From assembly GCF_003434055.1 (NCBI RefSeq), contig NZ_QVEX01000002.1:124470-188469 (forward strand): a stretch of DNA of 64,000 nucleotides, written 5' to 3'. The notes under the pieces were generated by a model that was not told where the DNA came from, made no database searches, and saw only the letters and a list, made by a program, of their open reading frames with translations. Each line of letters opens with the position of its first letter. The stretch's first letter is position 1. The stretch is from Enterocloster aldenensis (GTDB taxonomy: Bacteria > Bacillota > Clostridia > Lachnospirales > Lachnospiraceae). The translations under genes and the position numbers were made by a program. Below are positions 44,490 to 55,064 of the stretch, in pieces.

Positions 44490-44566
44490 CATAAAAAGAG
44501 CTGGTACTGCATTGCGTAAATAACTGTAATACAGCACCAGTTGCCTACGCAATGCAGTACTGGCTC
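44490..44566 (-). terminator. Large hairpin followed by T-run
   Basis: 21-bp arms gagctggtactgcattgcgta (44498-44518, 19 of 21 pair) and its reverse complement (44546-44566), with a nested aactg/cagtt stem. On the minus strand it directly follows the stop of the 44571 gene and is followed by CTTTTT, so it can serve as a terminator; its length is unusual for one. Confidence 0.7.
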
Positions 44567-44570
44567 ATCA

Positions 44571-45164
44571 TTACGATTCCAGCTTGGCATAACCCACGCA
44601 GGAGGTTTCCCGCCCTTTCAGGGCCGCCTGCCTGGCAATCCTGCAGGTCAGCCGCTCAGCCATGGCCGCCGATGTCAGTGTCACATATATCTCCAGTGCG
44701 CTGCTTATGATCCCGGCTGCCGCCAGAAGCAGCACGGACCCGCCCACAATGGCCAGCCAGCCATATAGGTACCTCCGGTAAACATGAGGATATATCTGAT
44801 ACTGGGACCATATGACCAACAGCAGGAATAAAAGCACCAGTAATGCGGATAAGAATGCAAATATGATATGTAACACTGATTTTAGCGGAAGTTCCTCAGG
44901 AAGATACGGCGTCGTGATGGCAAAGAACAGCAGTGCCAGGGCCGCCGGGACCATCCTCCCACAGACAGGATTCAGGGTAAGCCTGGATTTGACCTTTCTG
45001 TGGATTATATAGAAAAAGCTGCCCACCAGCACGCCCCACAGGAAAAAAGACCGCTTTTTGTCAAAAAAGTTGCCAATCACAGAAAAATTGGTGGTGAACC
45101 AGTTGTATCCTCTTGTAAATAAAACCGTATATACGGGAATCAAAAAATATGCCCAGAATTTCAT
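44571..45164 (-). CDS. Integral membrane protein, unknown function
   Basis: 197 aa with five hydrophobic segments (FWAYFLIPVYTVLFTRGYNW, FFLWGVLVGSFFYIIHR, VPAALALLFFAITTPYL, SVLHIIFAFLSALLVLLFLL, YGWLAIVGGSVLLLAAAGII). The pattern of regularly spaced helices with short loops resembles DUF998-type proteins, but I cannot assign a family with confidence. The last 40 residues are cytoplasmic and basic. Confidence 0.7.
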   Translation of the reverse strand: MKFWAYFLIPVYTVLFTRGYNWFTTNFSVIGNFFDKKRSFFLWGVLVGSFFYIIHRKVKSRLTLNPVCGRMVPAALALLFFAITTPYLPEELPLKSVLHIIFAFLSALLVLLFLLLVIWSQYQIYPHVYRRYLYGWLAIVGGSVLLLAAAGIISSALEIYVTLTSAAMAERLTCRIARQAALKGRETSCVGYAKLES

Positions 45165-45300
45165 CCATTGCCCAGTCCGTTTCTTTTGTTTTCTACAGTA
45201 TAGCAGACAGTTGGAAATTTATATTTAAGAAAAAATGATTTCTTTCTGAACAATTGATAAAATATTATTACGTCCCTCCCCTATTCCGTACGGCTTAGGG

Positions 45301-45420
45301 TCTGTTCGAAAATTCATTCCCGCCAGCTGCCCTAAGGAATCCACCATAGGTACCCCTTAGGGCAAAGCACGCCCCACTTTGTGGGACGCACAGCTGGCGG
45401 AAAGCAATTTTCAAACATGC
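45301..45420. repeat. Imperfect palindromic repeat, element B
   Basis: Read on the minus strand it runs gtttgaaaattgctttccgc…cagctgtgcgtcccac…gcgggaatgaattttcgaac, homologous over both halves to element A, with about 50 extra bases in the middle, including ccctaag/cttaggg arms. The stop codon (TGA) of the GGDEF/EAL gene lies inside the right arm. Confidence 0.8.
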
Positions 45421-47666
45421 CCAAGGATTCTTTCTTCGAATTCATCTGCCGGCATGGGTTTTGCAAAATAGTATCCCTGCCCTATGTCACAGCTGACCGA
45501 TTGCAGGAACCTCAGCTGGACTTCATTTTCAATCCCCTCAGCAACCGTTGTGATTGAAAGCGCCTTGGCAAGATGGATGATGCTTTCAATCACCACCTGG
45601 CCCCGTGGAGAGGTGGACTGTTCCGACAAAAACTCCTTATCCAGCTTCAGTTCCGCAATGTCCAGGTCCTTTAAGGTATTCAGGGAAGAATAACCGCTGC
45701 CGAAATCGTCCATGGATATGGAAAATCCCATATTATGGAGTTTACTGATTACCATCTTGACCCGTGCCAGATTGCTCATGGCCACGCTTTCCGTCACCTC
45801 AAGGATAATCATGTCCGGGTCAATGCTGTACCGGTCCACTATCTGGCGGAACTTATCAAGGAACTCTTCATCATAGAAAAATATCCTGGACTGGTTCACG
45901 GATATGGGCCGCACCTTGTATCCCAGTTCCGTCCAATGGGAAACCCGGCGGCAGGCCTCCTCCAGCATATACATATCCAGTTCAGTGATGAATCCGTTCT
46001 CTTCGAATATGGGGATGAACTCATCCGGATAATGTATGATTTCCCCGTCCGAACACCAGCGGACAAGGGCCTCCGCACTGTGAAGGGACCCATCCTCCAG
46101 AAAATATTTGGGCTGGAGATACATATGGAATTCCCCATTGGCCAGCGCAGCCTGCATCTGACTGGCAATCTCAATCTTCCTGCGCGCCTTCTCATGCATT
46201 TCCTCATCATAAAATGCAATGGGGTTGGCAGTATTGCCATTGACGCTGTTAAGGGCCAGCAGGGCGCCGTTAATCACGGTATCAGGCGATAGGGGGGCCT
46301 GTCTGTCCGGGCCCGGCGCCTGTATGAGATAGACCCCGAAATTGCAGTTGAAACGGTAGTCCTGATTCGGGCTTACGGTATATTCGTTTATGTCCTTCTG
46401 TATTTTCTTAATCCGGTCCGTCAGTTCTTCCCTGTCCTGGTAATAAACCAGCATCCCGAAACGGTCGGCATTGTCCCTGTAATAGCGTTCCCCCTCCCTG
46501 ATGCTGCCGCGCAGGACCCGTGCAATATGCAGCAGGAAAAGATTCCCTTTCTCAAAACCGAAAAATTCATTCACAAACTTAAACCCGCTTATATTCATCA
46601 ATACAACGGCGCGGTCCGCTGTCTCCTTTAACAGGCCGGGCAGTTCCGACACAAAACGGTTCCGGTTGTCGGCTCCTGTCAGGCTGTCCTTATATGCAAA
46701 GAGCCTGAGGGATTCATGCTCCCTTTTTAATAAGGTGTAAATATACAGGAACAGGACAGCGAATAAAAGGAAAATGCAGGCCATCACACAGGCAAACACA
46801 AGAAATACGGTATCAAAATTATGATTCAGGAATGTCTGGGGCACCAGGCAGAATATCTGCCATCCATTCACCCCCACCGGAATGAAGGTTACCCAGTAGG
46901 CATTGCCCTGATAATGGAAAACAGCAAACGAATCCCCTCCCGTTCCAATGTCGGCCAATATGGATGAGCGGACTTCATCCGTGATATCCCCGTCTTCAAA
47001 GATGTTGTCCATCTGTTTATTGATGACCGCATGGCCGGAACGCAGGACGAAATTCCCTTCCCGGTCAATGATATGTACATAGGCTATGCCGTCAAAAATA
47101 TCCTGGCTGATGATTTCCGAGAGATTGGATGTGGTCCGGGTAGCCGTGACCGCGCCCATGACATTCCCGTCATGAATGACCGGAACCCCGTAACAAACCA
47201 CGGTATTATCTGACATCTTGTCTTTCATGATTCCGGAAACAGCGGACCTGCCTGACAGGGTCCTGGATATGAAGTCTTCATCGCTGATATCCACCCCATC
47301 GTGCCGGTTGCCGTCCGTATCGATAAAATATCCCTTGCGGTCAGGATAGACAAAACCCATATGGATAAAGTCATTGTGGCTGCATTCTTCCTCCAGATAA
47401 GACAGCACCGTATCCAGGTCCACGGCGCCGTCCTGACCTGTTATGGCAGCAACCGCGTCCAGGGTCTGGATATCCCCGTCAATCTGGGCCCTAATGATAT
47501 TCTTATACTGGGATACAATCTCCTTCATATACTTCTGCGCTTCTTTTTCCTGGGTGCCTTTTATACTGAAATAGCTGACGCCGCCTATCAGCACCAGAAT
47601 GACACTGACAATTGAAAACAGGGCAACCGCTATGGCAATCTGCTTTTTTACATCCTCTCTGGCCAA
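45411..47666 (-). CDS. Membrane sensor with degenerate GGDEF and active-type EAL domain
   Basis: 751 aa. A transmembrane helix near residues 10-33, an extracytoplasmic dCache-like domain to about 285 and a second helix (FDTVFLVFACVMACIFLLFAVLFLYIYTL) are followed by a GGDEF-type domain in which the signature is NADRF (no GGDEF). The EAL domain is intact: AEALVRW with Glu 532, MDDFGSGYSSL and KLDKEFL. It should be a ligand-controlled cyclic-di-GMP phosphodiesterase. Its stop codon lies in repeat element B. Upstream is the tdh control region on the other strand. Confidence 0.9.
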   Translation of the reverse strand: MAREDVKKQIAIAVALFSIVSVILVLIGGVSYFSIKGTQEKEAQKYMKEIVSQYKNIIRAQIDGDIQTLDAVAAITGQDGAVDLDTVLSYLEEECSHNDFIHMGFVYPDRKGYFIDTDGNRHDGVDISDEDFISRTLSGRSAVSGIMKDKMSDNTVVCYGVPVIHDGNVMGAVTATRTTSNLSEIISQDIFDGIAYVHIIDREGNFVLRSGHAVINKQMDNIFEDGDITDEVRSSILADIGTGGDSFAVFHYQGNAYWVTFIPVGVNGWQIFCLVPQTFLNHNFDTVFLVFACVMACIFLLFAVLFLYIYTLLKREHESLRLFAYKDSLTGADNRNRFVSELPGLLKETADRAVVLMNISGFKFVNEFFGFEKGNLFLLHIARVLRGSIREGERYYRDNADRFGMLVYYQDREELTDRIKKIQKDINEYTVSPNQDYRFNCNFGVYLIQAPGPDRQAPLSPDTVINGALLALNSVNGNTANPIAFYDEEMHEKARRKIEIASQMQAALANGEFHMYLQPKYFLEDGSLHSAEALVRWCSDGEIIHYPDEFIPIFEENGFITELDMYMLEEACRRVSHWTELGYKVRPISVNQSRIFFYDEEFLDKFRQIVDRYSIDPDMIILEVTESVAMSNLARVKMVISKLHNMGFSISMDDFGSGYSSLNTLKDLDIAELKLDKEFLSEQSTSPRGQVVIESIIHLAKALSITTVAEGIENEVQLRFLQSVSCDIGQGYYFAKPMPADEFEERILGHV

Positions 47667-47998
47667 GACTTTTCCTCCTATGCATCACAAGAACATCCTG
47701 ATTTTTATCATACACCATAATTATAAGTTATTCAATCATCACAAATAATAAATAAAATTTGTTTTCCGAAACCTGCCCCTATCTGTAAATACAAAAAAGC
47801 GGCCCGGAATCAAGGGCAATGTATCCCAACAGAAGACATCTGTTCGTGTTCATATCACAAATACATTTTGTCAAAAAATGTCCGCCTGATACGGATATTT
47901 TTCTTGATATTTCAGCTGTCTGCACTTATAATGGATGTATAAGATACTTGGAAATGAGCTGTTTTTCACACTCGCATATGTAGCAAGGGGGTTATATC
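47667..47998. other. Divergent control region before tdh
   Basis: About 330 bp, AT-rich. It contains the tdh promoter (47904-47932) and presumably the promoter of the sensor protein on the other strand. No small gene or RNA is evident. Confidence 0.6.
47904..47932 (+). promoter_or_regulatory. Promoter of the tdh-kbl operon
   Basis: TTGATA (47904-47909), 17-bp spacer, TATAAT (47927-47932). The start codon is about 66 bases downstream. Confidence 0.75.
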
Positions 47999-49051
47999 AT
48001 GCAGGATCATACCATGTGGGCTTTAACAAAGAAAAAGCCGGAAGCCGGGCTCTGGATGGAGCGTGTCCCGGTTCCGGAAGTAGGACCAAATGATGTGAAG
48101 ATTAAAATTCACAAAACAGCCATCTGCGGTACAGACGTACATATCTATCAATGGAATGAGTGGGCGCAGCACACAATTCCCATAGGCCTTACGGCCGGAC
48201 ACGAATATGTGGGGGAGATTGTGGAGGTCGGTTCCGGGGTGGACGGACACACCGTAGGGGACCTGGTATCCGGGGAAGGCCATATCACCTGCGGCAGGTG
48301 CAGGAACTGCCTGGAGGGACATAAGGAAAACTGCAGGGACGCCAAGGGTGTGGGCGTGAACCGGAACGGCGCTTTCGCGGAATATCTGGTAATCCCCTCC
48401 TCCAATGTATGGAGCTGCCGCCCCAATATACCGGAGGAGCTGTATGCAATATTTGATCCCTTCGGCAATGCCACCCATACGGTGCGTTCCTACGACGTGC
48501 TGGGCGAGGATGTGCTCATTGCAGGCGCAGGACCGATCGGCATCATGGCTGCGGCCATTGCAAAGTTCAGCGGCGCCCGCCATGTGGTGGTTACGGATAT
48601 GAATGAATACCGCCTGGACCTGGCCAGGAAGCTGGGGGCCACCAGGACCGTGAACCTGAAGCAGGAAAAGCTGAGGGATGTAATGAAATCCATCGGAATG
48701 ACCGAAGGCTTTGACGTGGGACTGGAAATGTCCGGCAGCCCGGCAGCCCTCTCTGACATGATTCTCAACATGAAACACGGCGGCAACATTGCCCTTCTCG
48801 GGCTTCAGGGACGGGAAACCATTGTCAATCTGGAAACCGTGATTTTCAACGGCCTGAATATACGGGGCATTTACGGCAGGAAGGTCTGGGATACCTGGTA
48901 CAAGATGACCACCATGATAGAGGCAGGGCTTGATATCTCCCAGATCATCACACACCGTTTTGATATCCGGGACTATGAAAAGGGATTTGAAGCCATGATT
49001 TCCGGACAGTCCGGCAAAGTAGTCCTTAACTGGTCCCACATAAATGAATAA
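47999..49051 (+). CDS. tdh: L-threonine 3-dehydrogenase
   Basis: 350 aa, the length of bacterial TDH. Zinc-dependent medium-chain dehydrogenase motifs are [14 protein letters not shown] (catalytic Cys and TDH signature), [14 protein letters not shown], structural zinc [15 protein letters not shown], and the NAD-binding [10 protein letters not shown]. It oxidises L-threonine to 2-amino-3-oxobutyrate. The next gene, 25 bp away, encodes the enzyme that splits this unstable product, so the pair converts threonine to glycine and acetyl-CoA. Confidence 0.97.
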   Translation: MQDHTMWALTKKKPEAGLWMERVPVPEVGPNDVKIKIHKTAICGTDVHIYQWNEWAQHTIPIGLTAGHEYVGEIVEVGSGVDGHTVGDLVSGEGHITCGRCRNCLEGHKENCRDAKGVGVNRNGAFAEYLVIPSSNVWSCRPNIPEELYAIFDPFGNATHTVRSYDVLGEDVLIAGAGPIGIMAAAIAKFSGARHVVVTDMNEYRLDLARKLGATRTVNLKQEKLRDVMKSIGMTEGFDVGLEMSGSPAALSDMILNMKHGGNIALLGLQGRETIVNLETVIFNGLNIRGIYGRKVWDTWYKMTTMIEAGLDISQIITHRFDIRDYEKGFEAMISGQSGKVVLNWSHINE

Positions 49052-49075
49052 CCATATTGAAAAGGAGATGTAGAG

Positions 49076-50275
49076 ATGGCCCGCAAAAATGATATATTAA
49101 GTATTTATGCAAAAGAAGTAGAGGAAATCAGGGAAGCCGGACTATTTAAGGGGGAAGCCCCCATTGCCTCTGCCCAGGGCGCACGGGTAAAACTGGAGGA
49201 TGGCCGGGAGGTCATCAACATGTGCGCCAACAACTATCTTGGCCTGGGCGACAGCCAGAGACTGATTGACGCAGCCAAGAGGACATACGATGAAAGAGGT
49301 TACGGCATGGCTTCGGTCCGCTTTATCTGCGGAACCCAGGACATACACAAACAGCTGGAGGAACGGATATCCCATTTCCTTGGAACCGATGACACCATCC
49401 TCTATTCTTCCTGTTTTGATGCCAACGGAGGCCTGTTTGAGACAATCCTGGGCCAGGAAGATGCTGTGATCAGCGACGAGTTAAACCACGCTTCCATCAT
49501 AGACGGGGTACGCCTGTGCAAGGCCAGACGCTACCGCTACAAAAACAATGACATGGCTGACCTTGAAGAGCGGCTGAAAGAAGCGGACGCGGCCGGAGCA
49601 AGGGTTAAGCTGATAGCAACCGACGGCGTGTTCTCCATGGACGGCATCATCTGTAACCTGAAGGGCGTATGCGACCTGGCCGACCAATACAACGCCCTAG
49701 TCATGGTGGACGACAGCCACGCAGTAGGCTTTGTGGGTAAACACGGCCGGGGCACTGCGGAATATAACGGCGTGGAGGGCCGGGTGGACATCATTACAGG
49801 CACCCTGGGCAAGGCCCTTGGCGGCGCTTCCGGCGGATATACGTCCGGCCGCAGGGAGATCATTGACCTGCTCCGCCAAAGAAGCCGTCCCTACCTGTTC
49901 TCCAACACCCTGGCCCCTGCCATCGTGGGCGCCAGCCTGGAACTGTTTGACATGCTGGAGGAGAGCACCCAGCTGCGGGACCACCTGGAGGAGACCACTG
50001 CTTATTACAGGAAGCAGCTGACCGACAATGGATTCGATATCATTCCAGGAACCCATCCATGCGTGCCGGTCATGCTTTACGATGAGAAACTGGCAGGGGA
50101 ATTTGCCAGGAGGATGATGGCAAAGGGGGTCTATGTGGTTGCATTCTCCTTCCCCGTGGTACCAAAGGGCAAAGCCAGGATCCGCACCCAGGTGTGCGCA
50201 AGCCATACCAGGGAAGATATAGATTTTATTGTGGGATGTTTTAAGGAAGTGCGGGAAGAGATGGGGCTTAAATAA
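49076..50275 (+). CDS. kbl: Glycine C-acetyltransferase (2-amino-3-ketobutyrate CoA ligase)
   Basis: 399 aa, the usual size. PLP-dependent alpha-oxoamine synthase motifs: [46 protein letters not shown] and the Schiff-base lysine in [16 protein letters not shown]. It cleaves 2-amino-3-oxobutyrate with CoA to glycine and acetyl-CoA. It follows tdh closely with a good ribosome binding site (aaaaggagatg). A hairpin at 50314-50343 ends the operon. Confidence 0.97.
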   Translation: MARKNDILSIYAKEVEEIREAGLFKGEAPIASAQGARVKLEDGREVINMCANNYLGLGDSQRLIDAAKRTYDERGYGMASVRFICGTQDIHKQLEERISHFLGTDDTILYSSCFDANGGLFETILGQEDAVISDELNHASIIDGVRLCKARRYRYKNNDMADLEERLKEADAAGARVKLIATDGVFSMDGIICNLKGVCDLADQYNALVMVDDSHAVGFVGKHGRGTAEYNGVEGRVDIITGTLGKALGGASGGYTSGRREIIDLLRQRSRPYLFSNTLAPAIVGASLELFDMLEESTQLRDHLEETTAYYRKQLTDNGFDIIPGTHPCVPVMLYDEKLAGEFARRMMAKGVYVVAFSFPVVPKGKARIRTQVCASHTREDIDFIVGCFKEVREEMGLK

Positions 50276-50313
50276 GGTTTTATGATCTGCCCGGATCAGA
50301 TAAAAAAAGGGGG

Positions 50314-50346
50314 CAGCACAAGCAGCATATGCCGGTTGTGCTGTGT
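50314..50346 (+). terminator. Terminator after kbl
   Basis: cagcacaa / ttgtgctg (50314-50321 and 50336-50343) with additional pairing in the loop, followed by tgtcctttt. It is a moderate hairpin in the 270-bp gap before the LysR gene. Confidence 0.6.
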
Positions 50347-50558
50347 CCTTTTGCGTTCCCTATACCAGCGCAAAAAACTGGTCTATGGCCTGCTGGATGG
50401 TCCTGCACTGCAGTTCCTGCTTCTTAATGCATCCGGGAAACCAGCTTTTTCCGTCCCCATGCCGTTGAAAAATACGATGCAACACTGTATAATCAAGTAA
50501 AATGACATGCATATCCATAAAGCAATGACAGGGATGCAGTACGAAAGTGTGGTTTACC

Positions 50559-51458
50559 ATGGACACCAAGCAGATTGAATACATTTTAAAAATAGCCGAG
50601 GAAGGCAATATCACCCATGCAGCTGAAAAACTGTTCCTTACACAGCCCGCGCTGAACCAGCAGCTCCTGCGCCTGGAAAAGGAACTTGGGACCCGTCTTT
50701 TCGTACGTTCCCGTACCGACTGGCGTCCAACCGAGGCAGGCATGGTCTATCTGGAAAACGCAAGGAAGATGCTGCAGCTAAAGCAGGACACCTACCGCAT
50801 CATTGGCGACATGGTCTCCGACCAGAGGGGACGCCTGTCCATCGGCTTCACGCCTGGGCGTGGAATCCATATGTTCTCTGCGGTTTACCCAAGATTCCAC
50901 CAAAAGTTCCCTGATGTGGCCGTGACCCCCAATGAACTGAGTGTCCATAAACAGCAGGCCTTGATCAGCCGCGGGGAACTGGATATCGGCTTCATGACGC
51001 TCAGTGAGGACCACAAGACAGGGGATGCATATATTCCCATTGCAATGGAAGAAATCTACCTGGCGGTTCCTGGCAGACATCCCTTAAGCAGCCTTGCCCC
51101 GGAAACCGGTCATGCCATTCTTGATATTTCAGCGGTCCGGAACGAACCGTTTGTGCTCATGTATAAGGAATCCACCATCCGTTCCCTGGTGGACGGGATA
51201 TTTGCCCAGGCCGGCTTTGAACCCACGGTGCTGTTTGAGACCTCCAACAACGGCACGATCCTCACCATGATACAGTCCAACCTCTGCTGCGGGCTGCTGC
51301 CGGCCTATTATGTACAGGATGACCCGGATGGCATCACCTGTTTCCGGCTTCCCTCCAGGCCTGTCTGGGAGGTGGCGGCATCCTACCGGAAAGGCAGCTA
51401 CCTGACCCAGGCCGCCAGGTATTTTATTGAATTAACAAAGGAGCTCTGGAATCCATGA
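50559..51458 (+). CDS. LysR-family transcriptional regulator
   Basis: About 299 aa from the ATG at 50559 (MDTKQIEYILKI); a GTG at 50547 is possible. Helix-turn-helix: GNITHAAEKLFLTQPALNQQ. The rest is the substrate-binding fold (LSIGFTPGRGIHMFSAVYPR). It is convergent with the GarD-like gene and not divergent from it, so which genes it controls is unclear. Confidence 0.92.
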   Translation: MDTKQIEYILKIAEEGNITHAAEKLFLTQPALNQQLLRLEKELGTRLFVRSRTDWRPTEAGMVYLENARKMLQLKQDTYRIIGDMVSDQRGRLSIGFTPGRGIHMFSAVYPRFHQKFPDVAVTPNELSVHKQQALISRGELDIGFMTLSEDHKTGDAYIPIAMEEIYLAVPGRHPLSSLAPETGHAILDISAVRNEPFVLMYKESTIRSLVDGIFAQAGFEPTVLFETSNNGTILTMIQSNLCCGLLPAYYVQDDPDGITCFRLPSRPVWEVAASYRKGSYLTQAARYFIELTKELWNP

Positions 51459-51485
51459 CTGAAATTCCAGATGCTACTTTTTCCA

Positions 51486-53003
51486 TCAGGTGATTGGGGC
51501 AGGGTTGAAAATACACAGGTCATTATGGAGTCTGTACTGTTCCGCGAAGCTTTGCCTGCGTCCGCTTGCCACATCTATGATTTCCATGAACAGCCGTGTC
51601 CCTATCTCAGGAATGGTCGCCTCCCCGGTTGCGACCGGGCCAGCGTTGATATCAATCAGATCCTGCCACTGTTCCTTCATCTCATTCCGTGAGCAGACCT
51701 TTATCACAGGGGCAACGGCCAGTCCATAGGGGGTTCCCCTTCCTGTCATGAATACCTGTAGCCCGATTCCCGAAGCCAGCTGGCAGGGCCCGCAGACAAT
51801 ATCGCTTGCCGGGGTCGCCGCGTATATAAGCCCCTTTTTCGAAGGTTTTTCAGCAGGTGAGAGCACTTCCACGATGGGGGAGGTTCCTGATTTTGCAATG
51901 GAACCCATTGCTTTTTCCACAATATTGGCTAACCCGCCCTTTTTATTGCCCGGAGTGGGATTGGCGCTCCGGTCAACCTGGCCCGCATCCAGGTAATCAT
52001 CATACCATTTCATCTCTGCCGCCAGTTTCTTTCCCACTTCCTCATTAACGCACCGGTGTCCAAGCAGGTATACGCCGTCCCGGACTTCCGTGACCTCTGA
52101 AAACAGGACCGTTGCGCCGCCCTTTACCAGCATGTCCGCCGCATAGCCCGCAGACGGATTGGCCGTGACACCTGAAAATGCATCGCTGCCCCCGCACTGC
52201 ATACCGATCAGCAGGTCTGAGAGGGGGAGTGTCACACGCCTGCGCCGGTTCAAAATTGCCAGCTTCTTTTCCGCCATTTCCATCAGCGCCTCAACCATTG
52301 CATGAAAGCCTTTTATCTCCTGGAGGATGATGACATTCTCAGGGCATATATCCGCCTTGTCCAGGAGCATTTCCACGGTGAATTTCTCGCAGCCAAGGCC
52401 CACCACCATCAGCTGTCCGCCAAAATTGGGATGCTTTGCCAGGTTCCTGAGGGCCCGTATGGGCACCTTTGCTTCCGGCGCATTGATTGCCACACCGCAT
52501 CCATACGCATGGTTCAGGGGGACAATGTCATCCACATTGGGATACTTTGGAAGAAGTTCCTTCCTCATCCTCTCCACCGCCACATTCAGAACACCGGTCA
52601 CGCACTGGACCGTGGTGCTGATGCCCAGGATGTTCCTGGTGCCTGCCGGGCCTCCCCATGGATTGGGGTAACCTTCCCAGGTCATGACAGGCGGCTGTGG
52701 CAGATCCGTGACCAGATCCGTGGCAAATTCCATATCATCCACATCCGGCGGCGTGGGAAGCTCCAGCATGTGTTCGTTAATCCAGTCCCCCTTTTTTATC
52801 CCGTCCACGGCGTATCCAAGGACCACCCCGTAGCGGATGATTTCCCTGCCCTTTTCAATATCGCACAGGGCAATCTTGTGGGCCTGGGGGATGTCCTGGT
52901 GGGCAATGACCCCATCCATTACTTCCGTCCCTGCTTTGATGTCCTTCACGGCAATGGCAACATTATCCTGGTCTTTGATTTTTATGTACAATGGCTGGCT
53001 CAT
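51486..53003 (-). CDS. UxaA/GarD-family sugar-acid dehydratase
   Basis: 505 aa. An N-terminal SAF domain ([20 protein letters not shown]) and the C-terminal UxaA/GarD catalytic domain ([55 protein letters not shown]) are all in one chain, as in galactarate and altronate dehydratases; the length and the [17 protein letters not shown] site favour the galactarate branch. It would dehydrate an aldarate or aldonate with a metal cofactor. It is the last gene after an SLC13 permease and an esterase, so it degrades something imported by that operon. Confidence 0.88.
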   Translation of the reverse strand: MSQPLYIKIKDQDNVAIAVKDIKAGTEVMDGVIAHQDIPQAHKIALCDIEKGREIIRYGVVLGYAVDGIKKGDWINEHMLELPTPPDVDDMEFATDLVTDLPQPPVMTWEGYPNPWGGPAGTRNILGISTTVQCVTGVLNVAVERMRKELLPKYPNVDDIVPLNHAYGCGVAINAPEAKVPIRALRNLAKHPNFGGQLMVVGLGCEKFTVEMLLDKADICPENVIILQEIKGFHAMVEALMEMAEKKLAILNRRRRVTLPLSDLLIGMQCGGSDAFSGVTANPSAGYAADMLVKGGATVLFSEVTEVRDGVYLLGHRCVNEEVGKKLAAEMKWYDDYLDAGQVDRSANPTPGNKKGGLANIVEKAMGSIAKSGTSPIVEVLSPAEKPSKKGLIYAATPASDIVCGPCQLASGIGLQVFMTGRGTPYGLAVAPVIKVCSRNEMKEQWQDLIDINAGPVATGEATIPEIGTRLFMEIIDVASGRRQSFAEQYRLHNDLCIFNPAPIT

Positions 53004-53091
53004 GGCGTTTCCTCCTGCTGCTATTTAGAATCTGGCTGATTAAAGCGGATGTTCCCGCTTGACTGCCTTTATCATATATCATCCTAAACAA

Positions 53092-53102
53092 TAAGTAAAA
53101 TT
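53092..53102. promoter_or_regulatory. Possible shared operator, copy 1
   Basis: taagtaaaatt lies before the GarD-like gene and overlaps its likely -35 region (minus strand TTTACT, 17-bp spacer, TATGAT). The same 11-mer is found at 56375-56385 and a 9-base version at 56536-56544. Confidence 0.45.
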
Positions 53103-53140
53103 GATTAATCTTTTATATCTCTAATTTTTTGTTAGAGTAC

Positions 53141-55003
53141 TCATGTGCGTCTGCAAATCCTGCCCTCATAATACAGGTCTTTGGTCACCGGATCTTTGGA
53201 AAACTTTGTAAAATAACCATTCCATACAGACTCACATTCACTTGGCCAGGTTGCATGGGCCTTGGTATCGGTTTCCGTCAGATGCAGCATAGGAACCCCA
53301 TCCCCTGTCTCAAACACATAATGGGCCACGAGTCCGTCTTTAAAGCTGCAGTTCTTCCCCCCGTCCATATAGGTGTAATCCGCCCACCTCTTAGTCAGGC
53401 CATACCGTACGCACCAGTAGTCCACCAATTCCTGTGCCTGTGTAAACCCGCCTTTAAAGGCAGCGTCGCAGCAGCCCAGGTTGGCTATTATGGGAATCAT
53501 GGAGCCTTCCACCGGCGGCCTCTCCCTGCTCCCATGTTCCACTGCCTCTATATCGATATGTCTTGCAGAAAATGGAGCCGCTGCCGCAAAATAGTCCGGG
53601 CGGTAAGCGGCGCAGGCCCAGCTCATCATGCCGCCGGAGGACTGTCCGCTGGCGTAGATACGGCTCTTATCAACCGGATAATGTTCTGTCAGCCACTGGT
53701 ACAGGAAGTCTAAGAACCTCATATCCTCCGGACGTTCCGGCTGCGGCCCGCCAGTGTTCCACATGGCCCTGAAAATGTTATTGGTTCGGATACCGCTGAT
53801 GGAACGCACTTCATTGGGTTCGGACGCAGTGGGCATGATTATCATGAAGCCATATTTATCAGCCGCATGGCTCCAGCCTATACGGTCCGCAATCTCATCC
53901 CCGCTTCCTCCGGCGCCGTGGAACACAAACACAGCCGGTATCGTTCCGTCCTTTGGCGCGGACTCCGGAACGTATGCATACCATTCCCTCCGGTAGGTAT
54001 CGCGTCTGTCCCCATAGTATCCGCCCCACACATCGGCTGAAAACTTTTTAAATCCTCTTTCATATATATTGCCTGCCCGCCTCAGGGCGCCATTGTTATT
54101 ACCCGGATAGCGGTAGATTCCGTCAAACAGTTCTGTCAGGACCGCCTCGCTGTAGTTCCGGTCCACGCTCTTTTCCCATGGTCCGAAATCCGCCACCACA
54201 TTGGCACACCAATGTTCATCCACGGTGCCGCCTTCCTGCGGGACCCAGGTAATCCTCATCCCATCCATACCATCGGATGCAGGATTGGATGAGGCGCCGG
54301 ACACTGCACTGGAACCGGCCCCGGATACAATACCGGAATCCCTGCTGTGATTCGCATACCTGTAATAGCCAATCTCCCGCTCTGCCGCTTCATCCTTTCC
54401 TGCGAATAAAAGCCACACAGGACACTGCACCTGGCTGTAACAGACGCCTTCCACACGGGACTGCGTTGTCCTCAAAACCTCTGCCTCTTCCGCTGTCATC
54501 CCGCTGGTTCCAAGCAAAGCCACCGCAGCATAGGCCCTGGGCATCCTCCTGCTCTGGGCGCCCACCGCATCCGCCGCGTCCCCATAGGCAGCCGCATAGA
54601 AATTGGCCTGGAAGGAACAGAATAAAGGCCGTACCGCAAGGTCATTGTTCAGGGCGTTGAGATAATCCATGTCAGCCTGGTCATTCCTCCAGACTCCCCC
54701 GTCCCCTGCTTCCATCAGCACCAGATAAAGCCCGTAATAATCCGAAAGCTCCTTCCATCCGCTTTCCACCATGAAGTCCCAGGGATTCCTTCCTCCCGGT
54801 ATACCGATAAAGACAGTGGGCTGGTTGTAGACGGAACCCTCGGGTATGTAAAATTTCGCGGAACGGGTCACTGCCCCGCTGACAGCGCAGTCAAACTGGT
54901 AATACCCATGAAGGAACTGTCTGTAATAATTCTTTCTGTCTATTGTCACCAGGGAAGCGTCCGGCAGCGCTTGGGCCACCGGTTCCTGTAAATATGATTT
55001 CAT
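53141..55003 (-). CDS. Large PHB-depolymerase-type esterase
   Basis: About 620 aa from the ATG at 55003, preceded by aaggtgagg; an earlier Met is in the overlap with the permease and improbable. Two halves: residues 1-310 contain a first alpha/beta-like region (YIPEGSVYNQPTVFIGIPGG), and residues 320-620 a full esterase domain with HGAGGSGDEIADRIGW (oxyanion), the nucleophile elbow ASGQSSGGMMSW and a catalytic His near the end. No signal peptide, so cytoplasmic. It probably hydrolyses an ester (feruloyl-, acetyl- or hydroxyalkanoate-like) of a sugar-acid substrate. Confidence 0.8.
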   Translation of the reverse strand: MKSYLQEPVAQALPDASLVTIDRKNYYRQFLHGYYQFDCAVSGAVTRSAKFYIPEGSVYNQPTVFIGIPGGRNPWDFMVESGWKELSDYYGLYLVLMEAGDGGVWRNDQADMDYLNALNNDLAVRPLFCSFQANFYAAAYGDAADAVGAQSRRMPRAYAAVALLGTSGMTAEEAEVLRTTQSRVEGVCYSQVQCPVWLLFAGKDEAAEREIGYYRYANHSRDSGIVSGAGSSAVSGASSNPASDGMDGMRITWVPQEGGTVDEHWCANVVADFGPWEKSVDRNYSEAVLTELFDGIYRYPGNNNGALRRAGNIYERGFKKFSADVWGGYYGDRRDTYRREWYAYVPESAPKDGTIPAVFVFHGAGGSGDEIADRIGWSHAADKYGFMIIMPTASEPNEVRSISGIRTNNIFRAMWNTGGPQPERPEDMRFLDFLYQWLTEHYPVDKSRIYASGQSSGGMMSWACAAYRPDYFAAAAPFSARHIDIEAVEHGSRERPPVEGSMIPIIANLGCCDAAFKGGFTQAQELVDYWCVRYGLTKRWADYTYMDGGKNCSFKDGLVAHYVFETGDGVPMLHLTETDTKAHATWPSECESVWNGYFTKFSKDPVTKDLYYEGRICRRT

Positions 55004-55064
55004 AGCTAATACCTCACCTTTCCATATTACATAAATTGCCTGACAAGCTAAACACATCCTGATC

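Noticed and set aside
48023..49039. A 338-codon open frame antisense to tdh
   Set aside because: tdh is unmistakable in all motifs; the antisense frame reflects codon bias.
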